From Lentibacter sp. XHP0401 (GTDB lineage Bacteria > Pseudomonadota > Alphaproteobacteria > Rhodobacterales > Rhodobacteraceae): DNA of 64,000 nucleotides. Position 1 is the stretch's first letter. Each line of letters opens with the position of its first letter. A model generated the notes under the pieces. The model had not been told where the DNA came from, ran no database searches, and worked only from the letters and a program-made list of their open reading frames with translations. Where the stretch lies: assembly GCF_025751535.1 (NCBI RefSeq), contig NZ_JAOWLC010000001.1:310001-374000 (forward strand), given 5' to 3'. The translations under genes were made by a program, and so were the position numbers. Positions 37,091-46,512 of the stretch are shown here, one piece after another.

Positions 37091-38266
37091 ATGCAGCCGC
37101 GCCAGCCAAAACTGATTACGCTCATACTGCTGACAGCGATTTCTGTGCTGTCGCTCAATATGTTCTTGCCCTCGCTGGCGCAGATGGCGGGCAGTTTAGA
37201 GGTGAGCTACGCCGTGATATCGGTTGCGGTGGGCGGATATATGGTTGTCTCCTCCGTGTTGCAGCTGATTATCGGGCCGCTTTCGGATATGTACGGGCGC
37301 AGGCCTGTGATCCTTGCGGGGATGGCTATTTTTACGCTCGCCTCCCTTGGCTGCTATCTGTCGAGCAATGTCTGGCTGTTTCTGGCGTTCCGGATGACAC
37401 AGGGCGCGGTAATCTCGGGGATGGTTCTCAGCCGTGCTGTGGTGCGCGATATTGCTCCGCCTCAGGAGGCTGCAAGGCTTTTGGGTGTGATCGGAACGGC
37501 GATGGCGCTGGCTCCGCTGATGGGGCCTGTTTTGGGCGGCTTTCTGGGGGAGACTTTTGGCTGGCGCTCCAACTTTATCGCCTATGCGCTTATGGGCGCC
37601 GTTATGCTGGCTCTGTCCTGGCGCGACCTGGCGGAGACAAATCTCACCCCTTCGGACAGCTTTACCGCACAGTTCCGCTCCTACCCCGAGCTTGTGAAAA
37701 ACAAGGTTTTCTGGGCCTATTGCCTGTGCCTGATTGGCTCTGTGGGCGGATTTTACGCCTTTCTCGGCGGAGCGGCTCTTGTTGGAGAAGGGCTCTTTGG
37801 TCTTACGCCCTCGCAGCTTGGCATTGGTATCGGTTCGATCTCGGCGGGCTTTATGCTTGGCAACTTTCTGACAGGTGCGCTTTCAGGTAAAGTAAGTATG
37901 CTGGAGCTCATGCTTTGGGGGCGCTTGTCAGCCACCTTCGGGCCACTTGCGATTATCTGCATCATGGCGCTTGGCGCGATGAACTTCTGGGTGATGTTTG
38001 TAGGGGCGATCTTTGTCGGCCTTGGCAACGGGCTCACGCTGCCTGCGGCCAACGCGGGGGTGATGTCGGTTAACCCGAGGCTGGCGGGAAGCGCTTCGGG
38101 GCTTTCCGGCGCGATTACTATCATGGGTGGGGCAGGGGCCACGGCGCTCACAGGTGCTCTTGCGGGCGGACCTCTCGGGGCCTTTGTGCTCCTTGGGTTG
38201 ATGGCGGCAAGTTCGGGCATCGGGCTGTTGGCAGTGCTCTGGATCGGACAGCTGGAGCGCGCTTAA
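37091..38266 (+). CDS. Bcr/CflA-type multidrug efflux MFS transporter
   Basis: A 391-residue transporter with 12 predicted helices. The motif A loop reads GPLSDMYGRRPVIL, motif B region FRMTQGAVISGMVLSRAVVRDI, and motif C LMGPVLGGFLGETFGWRSNF; these fit the Bcr/CflA drug-resistance subgroup. The start is the ATG at 37091 following TTAACAAAA without a strong ribosome site. It is a single gene divergent from the ABC-F gene. Confidence 0.92.
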   Translation: MQPRQPKLITLILLTAISVLSLNMFLPSLAQMAGSLEVSYAVISVAVGGYMVVSSVLQLIIGPLSDMYGRRPVILAGMAIFTLASLGCYLSSNVWLFLAFRMTQGAVISGMVLSRAVVRDIAPPQEAARLLGVIGTAMALAPLMGPVLGGFLGETFGWRSNFIAYALMGAVMLALSWRDLAETNLTPSDSFTAQFRSYPELVKNKVFWAYCLCLIGSVGGFYAFLGGAALVGEGLFGLTPSQLGIGIGSISAGFMLGNFLTGALSGKVSMLELMLWGRLSATFGPLAIICIMALGAMNFWVMFVGAIFVGLGNGLTLPAANAGVMSVNPRLAGSASGLSGAITIMGGAGATALTGALAGGPLGAFVLLGLMAASSGIGLLAVLWIGQLERA

Positions 38267-38345
38267 CTAGCGCTTTTCAAACGCTATGCCGCGTGATAGC
38301 AGAGCGCCAAATCAACCTTCATCAAAGCAACAGGAGCCTTAGCAC

Positions 38346-38768
38346 ATGGCCATTCAACGCACATTCTCGATCATCAAACCAGACGCAACAAAGCGTAACC
38401 TCACAGGCAAGATTGCCGCGAAATTCGAAGAAGCGGGTCTACGCATCGTCGCGTCAAAGCGCATCCAGCTGACATTGGCACAAGCCCAGCAGTTTTACGG
38501 TGTTCACAAAGACCGCCCCTTCTTTGGCGAGCTTTGCGAATTCATGATCTCCGAGCCTATCGTTGTTCAGGTTCTGGAAGGTGAAGACGCGATTGCAAAA
38601 AACCGTGAAGTTATGGGCGCAACAAATCCGGCTGACGCGGCTGACGGCACAATCCGCAAAGAGTTCGCTCTTTCAATCGGTGAAAACTCGGTTCACGGTT
38701 CGGACGCGCCTGAGACAGCGGCAGAAGAAATTGCCTTCTTCTTCTCGGGTCTTGAGCTTGTAGGCTAA
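38346..38768 (+). CDS. ndk: Nucleoside diphosphate kinase
   Basis: A 140-residue enzyme with the standard start [19 protein letters not shown] and the phosphorylated histidine in [10 protein letters not shown] (about residue 117). It balances NTP pools. AGGAG stands upstream. Its stop overlaps the convergent TfoX-like gene by 4 bp. Confidence 0.98.
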   Translation: MAIQRTFSIIKPDATKRNLTGKIAAKFEEAGLRIVASKRIQLTLAQAQQFYGVHKDRPFFGELCEFMISEPIVVQVLEGEDAIAKNREVMGATNPADAADGTIRKEFALSIGENSVHGSDAPETAAEEIAFFFSGLELVG

Positions 38769-39097
38769 GCCTTCTTTTCGACCACACCGATCGCATCAAG
38801 GGCCGCCTCAAGCTGAGAGCGGCCCTTATCATGCTTGCTGGCTTTCAAAGCATCAAAAGCCATGCGAAGTTCTTGTTTTTCCTTACCTTTACAGTCATTC
38901 CACGGGCGGCCCTGAAGGGCCATATGCAAGACGTAGTAACCGATGAAGTGGGGGCGTGTGCCTGTCGCAAGCAGCCGAGCGTAGGCCGCGTCTGCGCCAA
39001 GCGTGCGCAGTTCTTCGGCCGAGGAAATGCCTGCCTTGAGAAAAGCGGCTTCCATGGCAGGGCCGAGATTGCGGATGCTGGATATGGGCGTGCTCAT
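38765..39097 (-). CDS. TfoX C-terminal domain protein
   Basis: A 110-residue protein corresponding to the C-terminal helix-hairpin-like domain of TfoX/Sxy ([36 protein letters not shown], given in parts as [13 protein letters not shown] and [11 protein letters not shown]). The N-terminal TfoX domain is absent. TfoX promotes competence in gammaproteobacteria; there is no reason to assume that role here. Confidence 0.85.
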   Translation of the reverse strand: MSTPISSIRNLGPAMEAAFLKAGISSAEELRTLGADAAYARLLATGTRPHFIGYYVLHMALQGRPWNDCKGKEKQELRMAFDALKASKHDKGRSQLEAALDAIGVVEKKA

Positions 39098-39133
39098 GGT
39101 GCGAGTTTAAGACGCGGCACGCGGGCTGTCACC

Positions 39134-39241
39134 TTAAAGCGAGGCGTAGTCGGTGATGACAGGCTTTTTTGGGTTCGGGCGCGGTGTGGGGCGCTCGCGG
39201 GCCTCTTTGGGGGCAGGGGTCTGTGGCTGTGAAGTTGGCAT
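39134..39241 (-). CDS. Possible 35-residue Pro-rich peptide
   Basis: A short frame (MPTSQPQTPAPKEARERP..., ending KKPVITDYASL) with a perfect AGGAGG 5 bp before its ATG. The composition, rich in Pro, Lys and Arg, is not that of random antisense. I do not recognise a family. It lies between the TfoX-like gene and the tRNA-Asp pair. Confidence 0.45.
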   Translation of the reverse strand: MPTSQPQTPAPKEARERPTPRPNPKKPVITDYASL

Positions 39242-39453
39242 GGTGGCCTCCTCATGGCATTTGCTAGATTGGTTAAAATTCGTGTCTAAATGTGCCGAGC
39301 AGGGGGCTGGAATGTGGCAAAATTGTGAAACGCCATGAGGCGTGACCTGTGAGGCACAATTTTTGCACAAACAACAGGTTTACGCGCTTGACGCGGGCAG
39401 GGGCTGCGCATATGACCTCCCTCACGCTTTGGAGCATCCGAAGTGTGCAGTGA

Positions 39454-39530
39454 GCGGTTGTAGCTCAGTTGGTTAGAGTACCGGCCTGTCACGCCGGGGG
39501 TCGCGGGTTCGAGCCCCGTCAACCGCGCCA
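39454..39530 (+). tRNA. tRNA-Asp (anticodon GTC), copy 1
   Basis: A 77-nt tRNA with acceptor arms GCGGTTG and CAACCGC, D-arm AGCTCAGTTGGTTAGAGT, anticodon stem CGGCC/GCCGG around GTC, T-arm CGGGTTCGAGCCCCG, and encoded CCA. A second almost identical copy follows after 32 bp. Confidence 0.96.
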
Positions 39531-39562
39531 CACTGCACTTGAGGATGCCTTGAAGCCGATGC

Positions 39563-39639
39563 GCGGTTGTAGCTCAGCTGGTTAGAGTACCGGCCTGTCA
39601 CGCCGGGGGTCGCGGGTTCGAGCCCCGTCAACCGCGCCA
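39563..39639 (+). tRNA. tRNA-Asp (anticodon GTC), copy 2
   Basis: Identical to the first copy except for one D-loop base (AGCTGG instead of AGTTGG). Encoded CCA. The tandem pair is probably one transcript. Confidence 0.96.
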
Positions 39640-39663
39640 CTTTTCTTTTCTAAGAGGTCTGAA

Positions 39664-39891
39664 ATGCGAGACGCTTTGAAAAATATTTCATGGCTCGTCG
39701 TATTTATTTTGATGCTGACTTTGGGCCTCGCGCCGTTTGTTCCCGAACCGCATATCTGGGAAAAGTTGAAAATGTTATCTGCGGGCGAGTTGCGCGCGGG
39801 GATTGATGTTTTTGACCTCTTTATGCATGGCGCGCCGTTTCTTTTGGCGGGGGCGAAGCTGGTTGAGCAATTCACCCGCCCAACAAATTGA
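39664..39891 (+). CDS. Small two-helix membrane protein, conserved hypothetical
   Basis: A 75-residue protein with helices at about residues 9-24 (SWLVVFILMLTLGLAPF) and 50-66 (LFMHGAPFLLAGAKLV). The LTLGLAPFVPEPHIWEKLKML segment (shown in full at residues 18-38) is a pattern I associate with a small roseobacter family sometimes mislabelled RND transporter. AGAGG precedes the ATG. Function unknown. Confidence 0.75.
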   Translation: MRDALKNISWLVVFILMLTLGLAPFVPEPHIWEKLKMLSAGELRAGIDVFDLFMHGAPFLLAGAKLVEQFTRPTN

Positions 39892-39956
39892 TTCTCATTT
39901 TGCTGCTTAGGGGTTAAAGCTGTCTGAAACGCCCGAACAACAGAGCGAGCAGAGAC

Positions 39957-40841
39957 ATGGCCAATCCTTCAAAATACAAGATTGCAGCTGTCACCATGCT
40001 GCGCGACGACCTTTTTTTTCTGAAGATCTGGCTCGATTATTACGGCGAGATGCTGGGGCGGGAGAACTGCTACATCGTCAACCACGGGCATACCCCCGAG
40101 GTGGCCGAGATGGCCAAGGGGTGCAATATCATCGGTATTCCGGGCGACCATCATAAGAACTTCGATATGAAGCGCTGGCGACTTCTCAACAACATTGTCC
40201 AAGGGCTGAACGCTTACCATGACCATGTAATCGTGGGCGATGTGGACGAGCTTGTGGTGCTTGATCCCGAGCTTGGGAGCCTGCCTGACTTCCTTACAAA
40301 GCAAAAGCAGCGGCAGGTCATTACGCCTTTGGGGCTGGAAGTTATCCACAGGATAGACATTGAGGAAAAGCCGATTGAAAACAAGGTTCTCGGGCCGAGA
40401 ACTCATGTAAGAATTGCGCCGCATTATTCCAAACCTTGTATCATTTCGGCGGGGGTCAAGATTGCCCGTGGGGGGCATTTTACCCAGTATGAGAAGATCA
40501 ACGCGCCTGAGGGGCTTTATCTCTTTCACCTCAAGTTCTGCGACTTTGGCGAATACAGCCGCGCGATGGACCGTCGCAATGCGATTACCGAGGAAATCGG
40601 TGCAACCAAAAAGGAGGCGGCGATTGGCGGTCACTGGTTTGCCGATGCGCGCGGGGAAGATCGTGAAGTCTTTGAAACCATAGGAAAATTCCAGATGGAA
40701 GCGGGGTTTGACGTGAGCCCTTACCGTCAGGCCATGATCGACAGTTTCGAGCCGCGCGGGGACACGGGGTTTTATCACTTCGAGCGGCCTGATTATGAGG
40801 TGCAGTTCCAGCTTCCAGAGCGGTTTTCCGGGGTTTTCTGA
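39957..40841 (+). CDS. Glycosyltransferase family 2-like protein
   Basis: A 294-residue protein that opens with IAAVTMLRDDLFFLKIWLDYY, the pattern of the Glyco_tranf_2_4 group. A DxD-like element is in VGDVDELVVLDPE (about residues 93-97). No membrane helix or signal is visible, so it acts in the cytoplasm. Substrate and product are unknown; no other polysaccharide gene is near. Confidence 0.85.
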   Translation: MANPSKYKIAAVTMLRDDLFFLKIWLDYYGEMLGRENCYIVNHGHTPEVAEMAKGCNIIGIPGDHHKNFDMKRWRLLNNIVQGLNAYHDHVIVGDVDELVVLDPELGSLPDFLTKQKQRQVITPLGLEVIHRIDIEEKPIENKVLGPRTHVRIAPHYSKPCIISAGVKIARGGHFTQYEKINAPEGLYLFHLKFCDFGEYSRAMDRRNAITEEIGATKKEAAIGGHWFADARGEDREVFETIGKFQMEAGFDVSPYRQAMIDSFEPRGDTGFYHFERPDYEVQFQLPERFSGVF

Positions 40842-40889
40842 ACTGCGTTAACGAATGACCTGTAGGCGCTGATTCCAGGGGGGTGATAT

Positions 40890-40919
40890 GCGTGCACAGG
40901 GCGTGCACCATGCGTGCAC
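40890..40919. repeat. Three GCGTGCAC direct repeats at exact 11-bp period
   Basis: GCGTGCAC occurs at 40890-40897, 40901-40908 and 40912-40919, each followed by a 3-bp spacer (AGG, CAT, CGC). The 11-bp period places them on one face of the helix. Each core contains the palindrome GTGCAC. They lie in the 176-bp gap between the glycosyltransferase and pdhC, where transcription converges, so a role is not obvious. Confidence 0.7.
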
Positions 40920-41017
40920 CGCCAAAACAGGGCTTTTCGACACCCCCCAAACGTAAACGCCGCGCACGGGCGGTTAGCTTCATGCGCGACGTTTGGTAAG
41001 GTTTGAGCCGTGTAAGC

Positions 41018-42322
41018 TTAAGCGAGCATCGCCATCGGGTTTTCGAGGTTGTCGACGATGTGCTTGAGCAACTCGGCCCCAAGCGCGCCGTCAATGACGC
41101 GGTGATCGACCGACATCGTGACCGACATGACGGTGGCCACGACCACTTCGCCCTCAGCATTTACCACCGGCTTTTTGATGCCTGCGCCCACGGCGAGGAT
41201 GCCTGCGTGGGGCGGATTGACGATGGCATCGAAGTTGTCGATTCCCATCATACCGAGATTTGAAATGGCGAAGCTGCCGCCCTGATACTCGTGCGGCGCA
41301 AGTTTGCGGTCGCGCGCGCGGGCGGCGAGGTCTTTCATCTCGGTTGAAAGCGCGGAGAGTGATTTCATCTCGGCGTTCTGCAAGACGGGAGTGAAGAGGC
41401 CACCCTCGATCGCCACGGCCACGGCCACGTCGGAGGCTTTCATTTGGAGCACGCGATCACCTGCCCAGACGGCATTGGCCGAAGGCACGGCCTGAAGCGC
41501 GAGGGCTGTGGCCTTGATGATGAAGTCGTTGACCGACAGCTTCACGCCACGGCCCTCAAGCTGCTTGTTGAGCTGGGCGCGGAAAGCCATGAGCTCGTCA
41601 AGCTTGATATCGCGGCGCAGGTAGAAGTGCGGCACGGTCTGCTTGGCCTCGGTAAGGCGTGCGGCGATGGTTTTGCGCATTCCGTCGAGTTTGACTTCTT
41701 CGTAGTCGCGGCCCTCGTAGGCGCGGGCGACCTGATTGGCGCTCGGGCTTGTGGGCATGGCGGGTTTGTCTGCGGCAGGGGCTGTTGCGGCCTTTGGCGC
41801 TTCTGCGGCACCTGGCTTGGCGTCTTGCACGTCGGCTTTGACAATCCGGCCTTTGGGGCCCGAGCCTGTGACATTGGCCAGATCAAGGCCTTTGTCGGCG
41901 GCGATGCGGCGTGCGAGGGGCGAGGCGAAGATGCGCTCGCCGTCTTTTCTGGGCGCGGCGGGAGCAGCGGATGCAGTCCCGGATTTTGGCGCGGGGGCGG
42001 CCTCCGCTTTTTCTTCGTTGGCTGTTGGTGCGGCGTCTTTCTTGGGGGCTGCGCTTTTGCCGATGTCATCGGCGCTTTCGCCTTCTTCAAGCAGAACGGC
42101 GATGGCGGTGTTTACCTTCACGCCTTCGGTGCCTTCAGAAATAAGGATTTTGCCGATGACGCCTTCATCAACAGCTTCAAACTCCATTGTCGCTTTGTCG
42201 GTTTCGATCTCGCACATGATATCTCCGGAGGAGACGGTATCGCCTTCCTTGACGAGCCATTTTGCGAGTGTGCCTTCTTCCATCGTGGGCGAAAGGGCGG
42301 GCATGAGGATTTCTGTTGGCAT
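41018..42322 (-). CDS. pdhC: Pyruvate dehydrogenase E2, dihydrolipoamide acetyltransferase
   Basis: A 434-residue E2 with one lipoyl domain (residues 1-80, [12 protein letters not shown] with the lipoyl lysine), an Ala/Pro-rich linker, a peripheral subunit-binding domain ([17 protein letters not shown]) and a catalytic acetyltransferase domain ending near [16 protein letters not shown] with the catalytic His. It takes acetyl groups from E1 to CoA. It follows pdhB by 11 bp. Confidence 0.97.
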   Translation of the reverse strand: MPTEILMPALSPTMEEGTLAKWLVKEGDTVSSGDIMCEIETDKATMEFEAVDEGVIGKILISEGTEGVKVNTAIAVLLEEGESADDIGKSAAPKKDAAPTANEEKAEAAPAPKSGTASAAPAAPRKDGERIFASPLARRIAADKGLDLANVTGSGPKGRIVKADVQDAKPGAAEAPKAATAPAADKPAMPTSPSANQVARAYEGRDYEEVKLDGMRKTIAARLTEAKQTVPHFYLRRDIKLDELMAFRAQLNKQLEGRGVKLSVNDFIIKATALALQAVPSANAVWAGDRVLQMKASDVAVAVAIEGGLFTPVLQNAEMKSLSALSTEMKDLAARARDRKLAPHEYQGGSFAISNLGMMGIDNFDAIVNPPHAGILAVGAGIKKPVVNAEGEVVVATVMSVTMSVDHRVIDGALGAELLKHIVDNLENPMAMLA

Positions 42323-42333
42323 GACGCGCTCCC

Positions 42334-43701
42334 TTAGCGGTAGGTGACTTGTTTGACGGCTTCGACAACTTCGTCGGTTGTGACCAGCGCGTGTTTTTCA
42401 AGGTTGGCCGCGTAGGGCATGGGCACATCCTTGCCTGCGCAGTTGATCACGGGGGCGTCGAGATAGTCAAACGCGCGTTGCATGATCGTGGCGGAGATAT
42501 GGTTGCCTATGGAGCCGACGGGGAAGCCTTCTTCCACGGTGACGCAGCGGTTGGTTTTCATGACCGAAGCCAGCACCGTGTCGTAATCAATCGGGCGCAG
42601 GGTGCGCAGATCAATCACCTCGGCTTCTATTCCATCTTCTGCAAGCTTTTCAGCGGCTTCGAGCGCATAGCTCATGCCGATGCCGAAGCTGACGATGGTG
42701 ACATCAGAGCCTTCGCGCCAGATGCGGGCCTTGCCGAAGGGAACGGTGTAATCATCCATGACAGGCACATCGAAGCTCTTGCCATAGAGGATCTCGTTTT
42801 CGAGGAAAATCACGGGGTTGGGATCGCGGATCGCGGTTTTCATGAGGCCTTTATAATCAGAGGCCGAGTAGGGCATGACAACCTTGAGGCCCGGGATTTG
42901 GGCATACCATGCGGCGTAGTCTTGCGAGTGCTGCGCACCGACGCGGGCGGCGGCACCGTTGGGGCCACGGAAGACCATGGGAGCGCCCATCTGGCCGCCG
43001 GACATGTAGAGCGTCTTGGCGGCAGAGTTGATAATATGATCAATGGCTTGCATGGCGAAGTTGAAAGTCATGAACTCCACGATCGGCTTGAGGCCACCGA
43101 AGGCCGCGCCTGTGGCGATGCCTGCAAAGCCATGCTCGGTGATGGGCGTGTCGATGACGCGCTTTGAACCAAACTCGTCGAGCATCCCTTGGGAGATTTT
43201 GTAAGCGCCTTGGTATTCGGCGACTTCCTCACCCATGAGAAACACGCTGTCGTCGCGGCGCATTTCTTCGGACATGGCATCGCGCAGGGCTTCGCGCACG
43301 GTTTGTTGCTTAAGCTCTGTGCCTTCGGGCCAGTCCGGTGTCTGGTCGCCCTTGGGAGCCTCGGCGGCGGGCTGGGCGGCCACGGGGGCATCGGCCTTCT
43401 GGGCTTTGGGCGCGTCCTGTTTTTCCTCTTTGGGGGCTTCGCTTGCGCTCATGTCTTCGCCTTCTTCGCCGATGATGGCGATGGCGGTGTTGACTTTCAC
43501 ACCCTCGGTGCCTTCGGCAATGAGGATTTTGCCGATGACGCCTTCATCGACGGCTTCAAACTCCATCGTGGCTTTGTCGGTTTCGATCTCGGCGAGGATA
43601 TCGCCGGATTTTACAGTATCGCCTTCTTTGACCATCCATTTGGCCAGCGTGCCTTCTTCCATGGTGGGCGAGAGGGCGGGCATGAGAATTTCGGTTGCCA
43701 T
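42334..43701 (-). CDS. pdhB: Pyruvate dehydrogenase E1 beta with N-terminal lipoyl domain
   Basis: A 455-residue subunit. Residues 1-80 form a lipoyl domain that differs from that of E2 at only about nine of 82 positions, followed by an Ala/Lys/Pro-rich linker and the E1 beta transketolase fold ([42 protein letters not shown]). The extra lipoyl domain is a hallmark of alphaproteobacterial PDH. It lies between pdhA (14-bp gap) and pdhC. Confidence 0.97.
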   Translation of the reverse strand: MATEILMPALSPTMEEGTLAKWMVKEGDTVKSGDILAEIETDKATMEFEAVDEGVIGKILIAEGTEGVKVNTAIAIIGEEGEDMSASEAPKEEKQDAPKAQKADAPVAAQPAAEAPKGDQTPDWPEGTELKQQTVREALRDAMSEEMRRDDSVFLMGEEVAEYQGAYKISQGMLDEFGSKRVIDTPITEHGFAGIATGAAFGGLKPIVEFMTFNFAMQAIDHIINSAAKTLYMSGGQMGAPMVFRGPNGAAARVGAQHSQDYAAWYAQIPGLKVVMPYSASDYKGLMKTAIRDPNPVIFLENEILYGKSFDVPVMDDYTVPFGKARIWREGSDVTIVSFGIGMSYALEAAEKLAEDGIEAEVIDLRTLRPIDYDTVLASVMKTNRCVTVEEGFPVGSIGNHISATIMQRAFDYLDAPVINCAGKDVPMPYAANLEKHALVTTDEVVEAVKQVTYR

Positions 43702-43715
43702 TGTGTGTGTCTCCC

Positions 43716-44726
43716 TCAGGCTTCTTGCGGAATTTCGTCGGCGTAAATGTCTGTCCAGAGTTCGCTCAGGTCAGGCTCGGGGCTGTCTTTGGCGAATTCG
43801 GCGGAGGCGTTGACGATCTCTTTGATGTCTTTGTCGATGGCTTTGAGTTCGTCCTCTGTGGCGTGTTTGCCTTGCAGAAGCATCGCGCGGATGTTTTCGA
43901 TCGGGTCACGCTCCTCGCGCATTTTCTGGACTTCTTCGCGGGTGCGGTATTTGGCCGGATCGGACATGGAGTGCCCACGGTAGCGGTAGGTTTTGACTTC
44001 GAGGATATAGGGGCCATCGCCAGCGCGGCAGTGGGCTGTGGCTTTTTCCGAGGCGGCCTTGACGGCCAGAACATCCATACCATCAACAATCTCGCCGGGG
44101 ATTCCGAAGGCCTCGCCGCGGGTGTGCAGATCCGGGGTGGAAGTGGAGCGGGCCTGAGCTGTGCCCATGGCGTATTGGTTGTTCTCGATTACGAAAATGA
44201 CCGGCAGCTTCCAGAGTGCGGCCATGTTGAAGGTTTCGTAAATCTGGCCCTGATTGGCCGCGCCATCACCGAAATAAGTAAAGGTGACGTTGTCATTGCC
44301 TTTATACTTGTCGGAAAACGCGAGGCCCGCGCCAAGCGGCACTTGCGCGCCGACGATGCCATGGCCGCCGTAAAAATGCTTCTCTTTGGAGAACATGTGC
44401 ATAGAGCCGCCCTTGCCTTTGGAATAGCCGCCTTCACGGCCTGTCAGCTCGGCCATCACGCCGTTCGGGTCCATTCCGCAGGCGAGCATGTGACCATGAT
44501 CGCGGTAGGAGGTGATGCGCTTGTCACCTTCTTTGGCCGCGGCCTCAAGGCCGACAACGACAGCTTCCTGACCGATGTAGAGGTGACAGAAACCACCGAT
44601 GAGCCCCATGCCGTAGAGCTGTCCGGCCTTCTCCTCGAATCGCCGGATGAGCAGCATATCGTGGTAGTAGGTTTTAAGCTCTTCAGCAGAAGTATTTGAT
44701 TTTGCTTTTGTTTTACGGGCGGCCAT
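43716..44726 (-). CDS. pdhA: Pyruvate dehydrogenase E1 alpha
   Basis: A 336-residue thiamine-diphosphate enzyme that decarboxylates pyruvate. The ThDP-binding motif [20 protein letters not shown](K)[10 protein letters not shown] runs at about residues 168-198 (GDGAANQGQ and VIFVIENN are the key parts), and the phosphorylation-loop equivalent [11 protein letters not shown] is present. It heads pdhABC. The gap upstream is shared with the divergent antitoxin gene. Confidence 0.97.
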   Translation of the reverse strand: MAARKTKAKSNTSAEELKTYYHDMLLIRRFEEKAGQLYGMGLIGGFCHLYIGQEAVVVGLEAAAKEGDKRITSYRDHGHMLACGMDPNGVMAELTGREGGYSKGKGGSMHMFSKEKHFYGGHGIVGAQVPLGAGLAFSDKYKGNDNVTFTYFGDGAANQGQIYETFNMAALWKLPVIFVIENNQYAMGTAQARSTSTPDLHTRGEAFGIPGEIVDGMDVLAVKAASEKATAHCRAGDGPYILEVKTYRYRGHSMSDPAKYRTREEVQKMREERDPIENIRAMLLQGKHATEDELKAIDKDIKEIVNASAEFAKDSPEPDLSELWTDIYADEIPQEA

Positions 44727-44990
44727 GCGCTGCGTCCCCCTTCGGTCACAATTAGTTTAGCGTTAAACCAATAATAACACGAAATTATCTTGCGTGGCGA
44801 GGGTTTATTTGAGGGAGGCAGGAGGGCGCTTGCGCTATAACGGGCTGCGGACGCGGCAAGTACGGCCCGTGCGCTTTGCGAGAAAGGGATTGCCCGCCGG
44901 TCGCCCCGGATGCGCGCAGGGTGGTTTCTCTTGAAAATGCTTGCGACAAGTGTCATGTATTTGGCGACATATGACGAAAGGAGAGCCGAG

Positions 44991-45497
44991 ATGGTTATGA
45001 CAGCTGCGGTCAGCGGGGCCGTTGCGCCGCGCGCTTCGGGTCAACCCGAGAATGACACGATCCGCGCCTATCGTTTGCTCGGCGGGGGCAAAACCATGAA
45101 GCAGCCTGTGCGCACGGCACTTGAGGCGCATGATTTGATTGTGAAGGGCATTCCCTCGAAATCCTTGTTGCACCTTGTCGAGGGGGTGCATGTTCTGGCG
45201 ACGGGAGATGTGCTGAACAAGGCGATCGGTATCAGCATTCGCACGTTGCAACGCCACAAGGCGAGTGCGAAGCAAAAGCCGCTATCGACAGAGCAGAGCA
45301 GCCGCGCGTGGCGCTTTGCAGAGATTATTGCGCAGGCCACGGATGTTATGGGCACACAGGAGGCGGCGGAGGCGTGGCTTCTGGAGCCTGCGATGGGCCT
45401 CGGGAATCGCAGGCCGATTGATCTTCTGTCCTCAACTGCGGGAACAGAAGCTGTTGAAAACCACCTGACGCGCCTGGAATACGGGGTTTATGTGTGA
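44991..45497 (+). CDS. Xre/MbcA/ParS-type antitoxin
   Basis: A 168-residue antitoxin of the Xre-RES type II family. The N-terminal half has the helix-turn-helix-like region (LLHLVEGVHVLATGDVLNKAIGISIRTLQRH in parts), and the C-terminal half the DUF2384 toxin-binding domain (AEIIAQATDVMGTQEAAEAWL, PAMGLGNRRPIDLLSS). AAAGGAG stands 7 bp before the ATG at 44991; the frame is open for 27 codons upstream but lacks a good start there. Its end overlaps the toxin start by 4 bp. Confidence 0.9.
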   Translation: MVMTAAVSGAVAPRASGQPENDTIRAYRLLGGGKTMKQPVRTALEAHDLIVKGIPSKSLLHLVEGVHVLATGDVLNKAIGISIRTLQRHKASAKQKPLSTEQSSRAWRFAEIIAQATDVMGTQEAAEAWLLEPAMGLGNRRPIDLLSSTAGTEAVENHLTRLEYGVYV

Positions 45498-45991
45498 CGC
45501 CGCTTCCACCGCCTCTTGGCACGGGCGAACTGCGGCTCTGGCGGCTGGATGCCGAGCGCCATGCGAGCGGGTGGAGCACAGGCGAGGGGGCTTACCGCGT
45601 GGGCGGGCGCTGGAACTCAAAGGGGGTTCGGGCTGTCTATGCGGCGGTTGATCCTGCCTGTGCGATTTTGGAAGTGGCTGTGCATAAGGGCTTCAAGGCG
45701 CTCGACACGGCGCCGCATGTGCTGACCTCGGCAATGGTATGTGACTTGAGCGAGGTTCATGTGCTGGGATTTGAGGATATTCCAAACCCCAACTGGTGCG
45801 TGCCCGGCGCACACGGCCCCGGACAGCAGGCCTTTGGCGACGCGCTTTTGGCGACACATCTGTTTACGCTCGTGCCTTCGACAGTTTCGCGGCACAGTTG
45901 GAACCTGATTTTCGATGCGAACCGTGTTGAGGGGCAGTTTGACGATGTGCAGCAGGAGCGCTTTGCGCTTGATCCGCGGCTGCACCGGTAA
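45494..45991 (+). CDS. RES-domain toxin
   Basis: A 165-residue RES protein (LRLWRLDAERHASGW, YRVGGRWNSKGVRAVY, ACAILEVAVHK). The conserved Arg, Tyr and Glu of the family are probably Arg17, Tyr49 and Glu60. RES toxins degrade NAD+ or modify cellular targets by ADP-ribosylation-type chemistry. It starts with GTG at 45494 overlapping the antitoxin stop (GTGA). All key positions look intact, so the toxin is probably functional and controlled by its partner. Confidence 0.9.
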   Translation: MTPLPPPLGTGELRLWRLDAERHASGWSTGEGAYRVGGRWNSKGVRAVYAAVDPACAILEVAVHKGFKALDTAPHVLTSAMVCDLSEVHVLGFEDIPNPNWCVPGAHGPGQQAFGDALLATHLFTLVPSTVSRHSWNLIFDANRVEGQFDDVQQERFALDPRLHR

Positions 45992-46017
45992 ATCGGTAAG
46001 CACCGGTAAATCGGTAA
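45982..46017. repeat. 18-bp perfect tandem duplication over the RES stop codon
   Basis: The 18-bp unit GCACCGGTAAATCGGTAA occurs twice without spacer at 45982-45999 and 46000-46017. The toxin stop codon lies within the first unit, so the duplication does not change the protein. Confidence 0.95.
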
Positions 46018-46030
46018 AAGGTGTCGGGTT

Positions 46031-46339
46031 TTAACGAATAACGATTTCGTCGGCGCGCACGTAGCCGAGCATGTCGCGGGCGCGCTCGGAGAGCAGGTCA
46101 AGATCAAGGAAATCATCGGAGAGGCGCGTGGTAAGATTTTCCATGCGCGCGACACGAGCTTCAAGGGCTGCCAGTTCGACGGCAAGTTTCTTTTGCTCGG
46201 CTTCGATCTCGGCGCGGCGGAAGAGGCCGTAATCGCCCTGAATGGCGGCGAAGGTAAAGTAGAGCGTAAGGCTGAACGCCACGGCAAAGAACACAAGAGA
46301 TCCAACGGCGGGTGGATTGCGTGTGCTGGAAATGCTCAT
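46031..46339 (-). CDS. ftsB: FtsB-like septum formation initiator (DivIC family)
   Basis: A 102-residue bitopic protein. A helix near residues 12-29 (VGSLVFFAVAFSLTLYF) is followed by a coiled coil (AEIEAEQKKLAVELAALEARVARMENLT in parts) and ends with LSERARDMLGYVRADEIVI. This is the FtsB/DivIC pattern of the division complex. I choose the ATG at 46339 over an earlier one that would add 50 residues without family support. In roseobacters it usually stands directly upstream of pdhA; here the toxin-antitoxin pair separates them. Confidence 0.87.
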   Translation of the reverse strand: MSISSTRNPPAVGSLVFFAVAFSLTLYFTFAAIQGDYGLFRRAEIEAEQKKLAVELAALEARVARMENLTTRLSDDFLDLDLLSERARDMLGYVRADEIVIR

Positions 46340-46512
46340 CTTGCTGCTTGCCTCATGCGCGCTTTTAGCGGGCTTTGTTTTGTCTGCCTCTGACGGGCTT
46401 TGAACACTTTGCCAAAAGTGGCGAGGATTTGGAAGCTGTGACGCAAGGTTGGGGTTGGCTTTGATTGCGTGGCGAGTCCTAAATGCCACAATAGCGCAAG
46501 GGAGAGGGACGC

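Noticed and set aside
39454-39639. Tandem tRNA-Asp repeat as a mobile element trace
   Set aside because: Both copies are complete tRNA genes with different D-loops; simple duplication explains them.
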